DNA of 26,310 bases from NCBI GenBank assembly GCA_009869945.1, contig WIXG01000694.1:1-26310 (forward strand). The letters run 5' to 3'. The notes beneath the pieces are model-generated. The model had not been told where the DNA came from. It ran no database searches and saw nothing but the letters and a program-made list of their open reading frames with translations. The position numbers and the translations under genes were made by a program. This DNA is from Mesaphorura yosii (taxonomy: Eukaryota; Arthropoda; Collembola; Poduromorpha; Tullbergiidae). This document shows, piece by piece, positions 1 to 8,591 of this stretch; within the stretch, counting starts at the first letter, position 1; the number at the start of each line of letters is the position of its first letter.

Positions 1-600
1 ATCCGGATTTATCGAGCCCTATTTCTAATTTTAAAGATTGTATCACAATGCTATGCAAATCTCACTGCCCTCGCTGGAGCCACCGCTGCCTTAATTGTGT
101 GTCCATTCTTGCTCCACTTTAGCACTGGTTTTGGAGGTCATGTTCTTGAGCGTCTGACTGTGGGCGCGGTGTTCATCGGAGGCTGTACCTACTTCACGTT
201 CATCATTCAGTCGGCTGGTCTGATGTTTGTTTACACTCGGGGATTGATAGATTCATGGAATTACGAACATATTCGACACTTATTCACGCAAATGCTCAAA
301 CCACAATCCCAGCAGGAGGAGCTCCAGCTCCAGTCATCCAACTCAGACTCCGACAAAGCCAAGAAGCGATGGATCACCGTTAGAGCTACAACTGCAGCCA
401 ACATCAGCACCACCTTAAAATTTGTATCTCCCGCGCATCGAGTACGATTTCTGACTGAAAGGCGTGTGGTTAAGACACTTCGCCCTATGCGTGTTCCTGC
501 TGCCTCCATTTCTTATTTGACTGAGCGTTCTGTACTCATCTTTTGGAATATCCTTCTAAATCAAGCCATTTTATTCGCATGCACGTATCCGTTTTCTTAA
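1..600 (+). CDS. Receptor-like multi-pass membrane protein, 3' part (paralog 1)
   Basis: An open frame enters from the window edge and ends at TAA 598-600, giving about 199 codons with no start inside the window. Hydrophobic stretches lie at residues about 22-40 and 50-75, followed by a polar Gln/Ser-rich stretch and a final hydrophobic helix. Two places align with the copy at 4258-5385: the N-terminal 'YRALFLILKIVSQCY' region matches 'YKHLSILSTCF', and the C-terminal 'YLTERSVLIFWNILLNQAILF' region resembles 'YHVERLLLQTMLKNKIDAVIF'. The family looks like the large gustatory-receptor-like set of springtails, so a chemosensory role is inferred, not shown. The Gln/Ser-rich insert (about residues 100-125) is absent from the other copy. 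An AATAAA sits five bases after the stop, so this is a real 3' end. It may be the only undamaged copy in the window. Confidence 0.55.
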   Translation: MRIYRALFLILKIVSQCYANLTALAGATAALIVCPFLLHFSTGFGGHVLERLTVGAVFIGGCTYFTFIIQSAGLMFVYTRGLIDSWNYEHIRHLFTQMLKPQSQQEELQLQSSNSDSDKAKKRWITVRATTAANISTTLKFVSPAHRVRFLTERRVVKTLRPMRVPAASISYLTERSVLIFWNILLNQAILFACTYPFS

Positions 601-604
601 CTCA

Positions 605-610
605 AATAAA
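605..610 (+). terminator. Polyadenylation signal of paralog 1
   Basis: AATAAA four bases past the TAA of the receptor-like gene, followed by a second overlapping ATAAAA. Supports transcript termination here. Confidence 0.5.
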
Positions 611-755
611 ATAAAAAACTTCTGAAATTGATAAAATTCCATTGATAAAAGGGTCCTCTTTCCTCTGAAATCCGTCAATATTGGAATAAATATTCCGCGA
701 TCTGTGAAAGGTAATGGCGAAATGTAAACTGGTAATTTGCTCCTAACCTTCGTAA

Positions 756-914
756 TGCGAATTGTGCGGCCGGCTTTATGCGACTGCGGCGTTTTTCAGC
801 TACTACATGTATGCGACACTTAGCCCATTTTGCATCATTTTGCAAGGTCACATATATTACAATGAGATTCATCATGTTTTCAAGAATTTCGACCATGAAC
901 TGGAGCTTAAATAA
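756..914 (+). other. Short open stretch with one hydrophobic segment (possible receptor relic)
   Basis: The 601-1045 gap holds a 52-codon frame, open from just after a TAA at 753-755 to TAA at 912-914. It encodes one strongly hydrophobic segment ('AAFFSYYMYATLSPFCIILQG' region) followed by a polar acidic tail. It could be a remnant of another receptor exon, since it lies inside the receptor cluster, but I could not align it convincingly to the other copies. The reverse strand of the same interval also has an ATG-started 99-aa ORF that I regard as a shadow. Confidence 0.15.
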
Positions 915-1045
915 ATCAGCCGTATTGGAATGAAACTGATAATCCTTATCAATAAATGTAGATAACAAGTACATTTAAAAAATCCTCACTGCTTAGGGCT
1001 CAAAAGTTGATGATAGCTGACGAATTCTTCCATTAACGCTGCAAG

Positions 1046-2520
1046 ATGCCGAGGATGCACACTCACTACGTGCAAGCACTTATTGAATCAAAAGAATGGC
1101 ATCGTGGAACAACTGCTGGGAAGGGTTCATCAATGGTTTCAAAGATACTCCAAGATTGTTCCCATAAGCTGGTGGAGGACAATTTTTATTCTGCGTCGTT
1201 ATTAGATTATTTGTCAGTAAATCATGTTCTCCTAGCAAGAGAAAAAGATTTTCTACAAAATCTTCGTACTACACTTTCGAGATACAAAGCTGAGAAATTG
1301 ATTGACATTTTATGTACAAAGTAAGTCTTTATTAAATCAAATTCTGACTGAATAATTGATATTGAATGTCGAATTTTCAGACCGAGCTCTATTGTTTTAC
1401 CCTTGCTGCTGGATTTCTTTTGGGATGATGAGTCTGAAACTAATATCGGATATATTTTTCGGCTTTCCGCAGCGAAATATATGTACATCAAAGGACATCA
1501 AGTCGATGACGACCAGTCCATGAAACCTTTGTACAGTATACTTGAACTGATCCGTGACGACCATCCTGTCAAACTGTACAAGGTTGAAGATTACGCTGGC
1601 AAGAAATTCGTACTCAAAGTCAGTACAGTCCGTTCAGTTAATGCATTGAAGGAGTACGAAATTCTGAACAAGATCAGCGAATCCAACTCCATAGCACAAG
1701 AACATATTTTGAAAGTCTACTCGTGTTGTACGATTATAAATGGGATGAATGATTTCTGTAATCTTCCAGAGTCTTGTGAAGCCGCTTTGCCAGCCACTGC
1801 GATTGTCTTTGAACTCTGTGATGAAGATTTACATACAAAAATTTATTCACCAGGACCACCACATGAACCGCTGACGCTTAAGAATAAGATTTCTATTGCG
1901 AAAGAACTCATTTCAACTGTTGCATATTTACACGAAGGACATGATTTAAAAATACTCCATCGTGACATCAAACCAAGTAACATCTTCTCGAGAAGGAAGG
2001 TCGAAGGCCTCTACTTGCGATGGATTTCAATTTTGGGTGATTTTGGTGACTCAAAGATTTCGAACATGAAATCATGACAAATACTAAGACAAGTGTGGGT
2101 ACATTTTTGTACATGGCACCAGAAGTTCATGGACGCCATGGAAAAGCGAGGTACAGTCAAGGAGCAGATGCATTTGGGTTAGGAGTCACGCTTGTGGAGC
2201 TATTTCATCGTTTTCGTAAAATGGGTTCAACGACAACCGGTGAAGACTGTGATTGGGGTTTACCAAACTGGAGATATGCTTTTGAAGAACTGTCTGGACG
2301 TGATGTATGGGACAAATGCTTTCAGTCGCTGGATATTCCGAACGATTTCAAGCTTTATTCCTGGGCATTAACGTTGTACTCAAGAGACATGCGGTGCAAT
2401 GTGTCACAAATTGCCAAAATACTCGAATCCAATGATCTTGCCGGCCTGGAAAAGTATCGGGAAACCGTTTTCAAGTTGGATGACTACGAAAAATTATCAA
2501 ATCGATTAAGTTGGGACTGA
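1046..2520 (+). CDS. CARD domain plus Ser/Thr protein kinase, frameshifted
   Basis: Exon 1 is 1046-1320; a 60-nt GT-AG intron (1321-1380) joins it in phase to exon 2 from 1381. Residues about 28-105 match the six-helix CARD pattern (a leucine-rich start, then 'SLLDYLSVNHVL', then 'KAEKLIDILCTK', closing with a hydrophobic helix), a homotypic adaptor fold used in apoptosis and NF-kB-type signalling. A kinase domain follows: VLK lysine at residue 171, HRDIKPSN with Asp 287, DFG at 312-314. The frame then stops (TGA 2075-2077), and the rest of the kinase (VGTFLYMAPE, the 'GADAFGLGV' helix F region, C-lobe) continues in the next frame from 2074 to TGA 2518-2520. DFG-to-APE spacing is normal if the two frames are read together. 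Motifs 'KPSNIF' and 'VGTFLYMAPE' resemble the eIF2-alpha kinase/IRE1 side of the kinome. It may be a pseudogene, an allele or an assembly error. Confidence 0.7.
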
Positions 2521-2936
2521 CAAATTGTAAGAATGCAATGAAGAATACGAACACTTCTCAAGGTTGGGTACAACAATCCTTCGAGAGGCTCTTAGAAAGG
2601 ACACGAAGGGTCGTTGAAGAGCTAAATTTGCTACAGACGGCCGTCTTGGGTTCGGATACTCTGAACAATGTAAAAATAGGTGAATGTGTTGATGAATTGT
2701 TAGAATCATGCAATGAATTGAAGAGCTTGGCATTGGATGACTGTTTCTCATGCTTTAATACTCGTTCTACATTTTCTGTCCTATTGAGCTCCAACCTTGC
2801 TCGTGCTGCATTTTACTCATTTCTGTCAAATCGATTTAACAAGCGCACAATAAATGAACGAATTCACTCTCAATATTTCGCGCGTAAGGTTGACTTGTTC
2901 GTAATCAAAAACTCATTAACACGACATCAATTCTAA
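2484..2936 (+). other. Helical open frame overlapping the kinase C-terminus
   Basis: A third reading frame, open from 2484 to TAA 2934-2936, overlaps the last 36 bases of the kinase frame. It encodes a charged, heptad-like helical segment ('ERLLERTRRVVEELNLLQTAV' region, then 'CVDELLESCNELKSLAL'). It has no ATG at its head, so it would have to be a C-terminal extension reached by a second shift in the same direction as the first (frames run 2, 1, 0). Amino acid composition looks coding, but the gene may simply end at 2520 with this as 3' UTR. Confidence 0.3.
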
Positions 2937-3847
2937 ACGACTCTAATTGCTGTCCAATAGTCCAGTGAAATGCGAAGTAAGCAAGTTTATACTCAATTGT
3001 AAAGGCGTGATCATGACGCACGTAAAATTCTAAAATTCATCTTTAATAGTTAACCTCAACAAATTAATTGTTTCGCCGCTACTTTTTCATGTTTTCAAGA
3101 AATTAGCATGAAATTCACTTATAGGATCTGACTTTTGTGATGCTGGCTGATGGGGTTCGACAATCTCAATCTCAGCCTGCTCAATGATCAGCGTCGTTCG
3201 ACGCGACGGGGCGAACAGCGAACGGCGAATTTACGACTGACGGCTTGGAGCTTGGTTAAAAGTTAGACACACTCAGCACAAATGTATTGTATGTAAATGT
3301 CAAAATGTTAAAATGTTCATCAATAACAATTAAAAATTTATTCAAGGACGATTCTGGCGACGAGGAATTTTCTGAGTTACAGCTACGTGGCACAATAAAT
3401 CTTTAATCGCCGAATTTCCTTTCTCATGTTACTCGTGCCCTGAAAATTTATTGCTATTTTGTTCGAAATAAGCTGTACTTTTCATTCATATGTTCATATA
3501 TGATCAATAGAAATGGAAGAATTTTTGCCTAGAATTTAATTCGTTGACTTTTTCATAACTATTAAATCATAACCAACTCAAGTAGGGCGTTTGATTGGTG
3601 TATTTAACTCAATATTTATATATTTTGTGTTTCATTTATTTAATCACCTCATTTCGGTGTTCGGATTTTATGTTCATTCCAGCGGCAGTGCACGTTTGCT
3701 GAGGAATACTTTGGAATCGCTCCTGCGGGTAAAATAACGCCAGGAAACCATTTTATTCCTCACAAGTTTCACGTAATAGGGATTGACACGTGAAACAGGT
3801 AAATATTTTCAAGAAATTAGGTGTAATTCTTGCAAGAGATTTGAATG
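2937..3847 (+). other. Intergenic, no gene seen
   Basis: AT-rich sequence with no long ORF. A GC-rich island at about 3188-3250 is rich in CGTCG/CGACG and GCGAACGGCGAA-type words. An AATAAA at 3394-3399 could serve the kinase gene upstream. The words TTTTCAAGAAATTA near 3090 and 3806 are similar but too short to call a repeat family. Confidence 0.4.
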
Positions 3848-4084
3848 AATTCGATTTATTATTTGGTTGCGGTGGTGGAGACTGTTAACGAATCTGCACC
3901 CGTACCAATAGGATAAGGATTCATGGATATTGGCCCTGCACTGTATTCAAAACAAAATACAACGGACGGGAAAAGACAATGGTAGAAAGGTCGTGTTTTG
4001 AAGCATCAAGTTGGTCTATCGCCCATTCTGTCCATGCTCAAGAATAAGATCTTTACTGTCATTTCACTAGTTTTAAATATATAG
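3848..4084 (+). pseudogene. 3' fragment of a receptor-like paralog (paralog 2)
   Basis: This stretch aligns at nucleotide level with the end of the copy at 4258-5385 (about 5125-5385). Matches include GGTTGCGGTGG against GGTTACGGTGG, GATTCATG against GATTCATG, and the final 'MLKNKI..VI.L.LN' codons with a TAG at 4082-4084 where the other copy has TAA. The conserved pieces fall in different frames: an in-frame TAA follows 'ESAPVPIG', the 'GR..' stretch is in another frame, and the last 30 codons lie in a third. It lacks the 5' two thirds of the gene. It is a decayed tandem duplicate, consistent with its position just before paralog 3. AATAAA at 4134-4139 may be its old polyadenylation signal. 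Confidence 0.7.
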
Positions 4085-4257
4085 AAACGTATGTCGGATA
4101 AGGTCAGCAGCTATTATTCTACGAAGACTTCACAATAAATAATTCAATTGTTATTGCTTTCTTGACATTTCACGAAGAATATAATTTCCATTAAACAGCA
4201 TACGCGTGGAGAAATTATTCCCAATTCGGGCTCGGAAAATTTTCCACAGTTCTCAAG

Positions 4258-5385
4258 ATGCTTCTGACCAAACTGGAGCAGAATCTTCTCGAGAGATGTC
4301 TGCAAGCGGCAAATGTATTTGTCCTGCTTGTCGAATGGAATCAAAACTCACGGGAATTATCTGTGGCGAATTCACAATGGAAAATCTGGGCCCACCACGG
4401 CGCATTTCTCCTCAATCTAACCTACACATTCTTTTTAGTCTTGGCAACCTGGCCTTGGCCATACACACGGGCAGATACAAAAACACTTGCCGGACAGCTC
4501 AAAATATTCTTTCATGCGACCCTGTTACTCTTGGAATTCATTATAATCACATCATGGCTTCTAATCCGGTCAAGAGTTGAAGATTTCCTGTCATTTATCA
4601 AATTACTTCGAGAGTCCAAATTTGAATCGGATTCGGAGACTTCCACCGTAGATGGCCGTGAATTCCAGCGGGTAATATTCCAAGCCATTTACTGGGGATT
4701 GGGAGTAATGCATGCATTCTGAACGGTGGCTCTGCTCTTCACCAAAGGCGCCGTATTTCATCTGGAATCATTTCTTCCGCCGGAACATGAATGTTGCCCA
4801 TGCGCGTTTCTTGTTTCATGCTTGTTCGAGTCGTACATTGCTTGGCATGGGCTGAATTGTGTGAAATTCGGAGTGGGAATTGGGTACATGTACTTCATCA
4901 GAGTATGCGACAAATTGTACAACCTCAGGAAAAAGTCGAGCAAAGAATCCACCCGAGCAATGTACGAATACAAACATCTTTCAATCTTGAGTACTTGTTT
5001 CAACAATAGTTTGGGTGCAGTTTTTGTCCCGGTTATAAAAACGGCGGCTCAAGTCGAATCTCCGATTGCAATTTTACTGTGCCTCAAATTCAGTCATGGC
5101 CAAACATCATTTCCATTCCTACTCATGATGGTTACGGTGGCAGTAACCACAACTGTGCACGAATTCGCACCAATTTCCCCGTTGGCAAAGATTCATGAAT
5201 TGTCGCGCGACTTTTTGAAATCAAGTTCAACTAATGCGCATGGACGGCTTACCAAGGCTATAAAGAAGTCATGCCGTGTGTTAAAGAATAAAGTTTGTCC
5301 ATTGTACCACGTGGAACGGTTACTCCTTCAGACCATGCTCAAAAATAAGATCGATGCTGTCATCTTTCTAACTTTAAACATGTAA
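4258..5385 (+). pseudogene. Receptor-like multi-pass protein with one in-frame TGA (paralog 3)
   Basis: A single frame of 375 codons starts at ATG 4258 and ends at TAA 5383-5385, broken only by TGA at 4720-4722 (codon 155). Hydrophobic segments appear around residues 43-65 ('LNLTYTFFLVLATWPW' region), 80-100, 145-165, 185-210, 250-275 and 285-305, plus the C-terminal helix, so a multi-pass receptor fold is likely. The N-terminus ('LLERCLQAANVFVLLVEW') matches paralog 4 closely, and the C-terminus matches paralogs 1 and 2. The TGA sits between two well-conserved segments; a TGG to TGA change would explain it. No intron is visible. The frame ends in AT|GTAAGA, a usable splice donor, so a last short exon is possible. 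Role inferred as gustatory-receptor-like chemosensation; the family assignment is not certain. Confidence 0.65.
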
Positions 5386-5870
5386 GATTTATGTGTGAGG
5401 TATATTTTCTTTGTTTTAATGACCAAAAGTTGACTACTTCGAAATTTAGCACCAATTTGAACCAAGCTGTAAGTTTTTAGAATTGTCACCTTCTATAATT
5501 GACCATAAATTATTCAAAAAAGTAGAGACGTAATTTAAGATGCTCGGATTAAGCAGTTCAAATTCTCAGAGAAATATAATTTGTAAAATTGACCGTAAAT
5601 AGACTAATAGGGTTCGAATAAAGCTGGGAAGATATTTATTTTATGACCGATTAAATGGCAATTGGCAAGGGCCGGACAGAGTTATCAAACACGATACAGT
5701 AAAAACGGGTTTTGGGATTATTAAAGACGCTTTCAGTCAAATTGCGCTAATCATATAATCGTAGGGAAAACATTAATTCTTATGGAAAATTGAAATTAGT
5801 GGCCCCATGATTGCTTGGACCTTGTTGATTTATTTAAAGGTTCGTCTGATTTAGTGTCTTGTGCTGAAGG
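5386..5870 (+). other. Intergenic between paralogs 3 and 4
   Basis: AT-rich, no gene. AATAAA at 5617-5622 could end the paralog 3 transcript. After the GTAAGA at the end of paralog 3 there is a TTTTTAG acceptor-like site at about 5480 that would add a very short tail. Confidence 0.35.
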
Positions 5871-6320
5871 ATGCGATTAACCGGAGTGGAACCCGACCTT
5901 CTGGAGCGATGTCTTCGTGCATCTGTTCTGCTCATCTTGCCGGTAGAATGGAGTCCAAAATCAAGCAAACTATTTGTGACACAATCACAGTGGAAATTGG
6001 AATTGCATCACATCGCATTCGCATTCAATCTGGCTTACTTACTATTGTTACTGTGGGCAACCTGGCCCTGGGCATATACACTGACTGAAACACAATTTCT
6101 CACTGGACAACTCAAAATCTACATACAAAATTCTACAAAATACATACAACGTAATCTTCATGTACTGGCTTGGAATGGCTCGATCACTTGCAATGGAAGA
6201 ATTACGTAAAAAGTCCAGTTTCATTTAGCAGCCGGCCAAGTGCGGAAAGAAGAGATTTCAGCCAGCAGCGCACTGCAAGAAACGCAATGCTGTGATGGGT
6301 TGCTTTTGGGTTTGTTTTGA
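5871..6320 (+). pseudogene. 5' copy of the receptor-like gene, frameshifted and stopped (paralog 4)
   Basis: ATG 5871 opens a 112-codon frame whose first 80 residues align with paralog 3: 'DLLERCLRASVLLILPVEW' against 'NLLERCLQAANVFVLLVEW', and 'WATWPWAYTLTET' against 'LATWPWPYTRADT'. After 'TGQLKI' the homology moves to another frame ('VIFMYWLGMARSLAMEELRK' resembles the 'IIITSWLLIRSRVEDFLSF' region). The switch falls in an imperfect repeat of AAAATCTACATAC/AAAATTCTAC, which looks like a slippage duplication. Similarity continues through 'ERRDF' (paralog 3 'DGREF') to an in-frame TGA at 6293-6295 and fades near 6320. The remaining 3' half of the gene is missing. A dead copy. Confidence 0.7.
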
Positions 6321-6659
6321 AGGAGAGCCCGGCAATGAGAGCAGTGCGGCAGTGAGCAGACGAAGCAAACATTAGCTCCTTAACTGCAACGTTAGTAAAG
6401 TTAATTTTTCTAAGGCTGCCTATTAAGATTTGATTGACTCTTTAATAGAATCCACTTGAATTCCCGTCGCACATCATTAATATGTGCGGTTTCCAGAGTC
6501 ATTCCAATTCCGTCGCTGAACTGAGAGTGCTGGTGCGTACGTACAATTAACGTGACATGATTTCTTTGAAAATTTACATCAAGAACCGTAACAATCAAGT
6601 TAAAAGTTGAGGACATCGATCGTTGGTTTTTTCCCATCTACAGCAGCGTGGAATATCAA

Positions 6660-8427
6660 ATGGAGAATGGTGGGCAGGACAAGAGCGAGAAATCGACTGG
6701 CACTCCTCCAGAAATGGAGGAAAACAGCGCCTCGGAAACGTACACTCCGTCTGGCACTGCTGATTCTTATCCTAGAGCATCTGATGCCCTTGAAGAGAGC
6801 GGCGCGGGCGGCACGAGTAAGAAGGCTACGTATTTCGTAGCGATCCACTTGGGTAATACTGCGATAGTGTCATGAGAGGAGAAGCTGCGAGCCGAGTTCC
6901 ATTACTGACCGATGATTAATCAATGCCAGGTGCCGGTAAACATTCCATGAAACTGAGATCTCAAGAACTGTACAAGAAATTGTGCCACGACGCTTGTTCA
7001 AAGGTGCAGTCAAAAAAGTCAGAAATTGAATCGAATCGTTTCAAACTTTGATCTATGAAAGTGTATATCTCGTAATCTCCACTCAGGCGCTCGCAATCCT
7101 CGACTCCGGAGGAACTGCCGACGACGCTGTCACCGCCGCCACAACATCATTAGAAGATTCAAATCTCGTGAATGCCGGCAAGGGATCTGAGCTCAACTCT
7201 GAAGGGAGGGTTGAGTGTGATGCTGGGTACATGAGTGGGTGCGGGTACTTTGGAGGGGTTGGCGCGATTCCTGGTTGCCGAAACCCGATTCTGGTGGCTA
7301 GGAAGATTGCTATGCTCAACTTTACGAGGGAGGGGTTTATTCCTGGAGCGGTTCCGCCAATGTGAGTAGTAAACTGGACTTTGCTGAGCTACGAGGTAAC
7401 TGAATTTTTAAATTTTTCCAGTACGTTGACCGGTATTGGCGCCAGGGAATGGGCAGCTTCTCAGGGCATTCCTCTCTGTGATGATGAGGACTTAATTTCG
7501 GGTATGTCACGAGTTTATTATTGACTGCTTCAATTCTAATCGCTAACCAGGTAATACATAATAATCTCAGATAAAGCCCTCCGAGCTCACGAGAAAGTCA
7601 GCGGACTAGTCACTGACTACAGGAATGATCAGAAAAGACGGCGTTTGAACACAAATCAAGATAGAGACTCTGAAGATGACTTGTCGGTAATAAACGACAC
7701 GGTGGGCGCGATTGCACTCGACTCGAATGGGCACGTGGCGTCAACGGTTTCCACGGGTGGGCATCAGCTCAAGCTGCCGGGGCGAGTTGGGCATGTGAGA
7801 CTATTCTTTTTTTTTTATCTGCTATATGAGTTTTCATTGGAATGAAAGGAAGACTTTGAGGCTCGTACAATGTCAATGCAGGTTCCGATATTCGGGTCTG
7901 GATGTTGGGCTGCTGACAGACCGAGCGACGGTGACTTGGCACCAGCAATTGCTGTTTCGACGACTGGAGTTGGCGAGATGCTCGTCAAAATGCAGTGGGC
8001 TTCTGAGTGCGCTGCCTGCTTAATACAAAGCGAAGAGCATGACACGCCGACAGAAGCAATGAGATATGCAATTGAGAAGAGGTTTATAGGTGAAGATATT
8101 TCATATCTGAGGTTTGAGAAGCAATTCTTTCTTAACTCTTCGTCACGCTTTAGAATCACCCCTCTTGAAACTGCACACCGAGCCCAAATTGGTAGGAGGA
8201 CTTGCATTGCTTTGGCATGGAAACCGTGGGGAACTCGTCTACGGGTTCCATGCGCAATCATTTATCTTCTCGTACGCTGGGAGCAGGTTTAAGACGCCAC
8301 AGGTGTGAACATAGGAGATAAGCTTCACGAATAACCTAGAAAATGTAATGCACTTGTACTCTCGCAGGTGAGGATCCTATCGGCTTCATCACCCACACGT
8401 GTCAATGTGGGGGGACTGGACTTTTGA
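6660..8427 (+). CDS. TASP1: Taspase 1 (threonine aspartase)
   Basis: Eight exons: 6660-6852, 6930-7003, 7087-7361, 7422-7501, 7571-7794, 7882-8089, 8154-8302, 8368-8427. All junctions are GT-AG and in phase, and the sum is 420 codons plus stop, the length I recall for the human enzyme. Taspase is a type 2 asparaginase-like Ntn hydrolase that self-cleaves before a threonine and then cleaves MLL/trithorax, TFIIA and similar nuclear proteins after aspartate. Visible marks: 'GAG' loop, 'TADDAVTAA', 'NAGKGSELN', 'VECDAGYM', the autocleavage site D|TVGA with Thr 251 (codon 7699-7701), 'VSTGG', 'LPGRVG' and 'GSGCWAAD'. The N-terminal 50 residues are polar and not conserved. ATG 6660 is the first ATG in frame downstream of a stop at 6567; the frame is open upstream of it. 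AATAAA follows at 8555. Confidence 0.93.
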
Positions 8428-8511
8428 TTTTAGCGGGTTTAAATCTGTGTCAAAACTCGAGGCTCAATTCAGCATAATTTAGGATTGCAAGTAAAGAGCG
8501 ATACTGAATAC

Positions 8512-8560
8512 TTTATTTGTACTTTCTATATCACTTTTGTACGAATTATGGAAGAATAAA
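8512..8560. terminator. Overlapping polyadenylation signals of taspase (+) and PMS2 (-)
   Basis: Plus-strand AATAAA at 8555-8560 serves taspase (stop at 8427). Plus-strand TTTATT at 8512-8517 is a minus-strand AATAAA that serves PMS2 (stop at 8592). Each signal lies inside the other gene's expected 3' UTR. Confidence 0.5.
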
Positions 8561-8591
8561 AAGTAGAAAAAAACGCCCAGGCTTAAAACAG

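Noticed and set aside
675..974. ATG-started 99-aa ORF on the minus strand
   Set aside because: No recognisable domain, the plus strand of the same interval has an equally plausible hydrophobic frame, and composition looks like translated non-coding DNA.
2470..2500. Programmed -1 slippery site near the end of the kinase frame
   Set aside because: GAAAAATTA does not fit the X XXY YYZ pattern in the reading frame, and no pseudoknot was evident.
3150..3170. tRNA B-box-like GGGGTTCGACA (also GGGTTCGAATAAAG near 5609)
   Set aside because: No matching A box, acceptor stem or cloverleaf around either site.
4720..4722. TGA in paralog 3 as a selenocysteine codon
   Set aside because: No selenoprotein resemblance, no SECIS-like structure noticed in the 3' region, and sister copies are also decaying.
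6660..8427. Bacterial asparaginase acquired by transfer
   Set aside because: Eight spliced exons, exact taspase length and taspase-specific motifs point to the animal gene.
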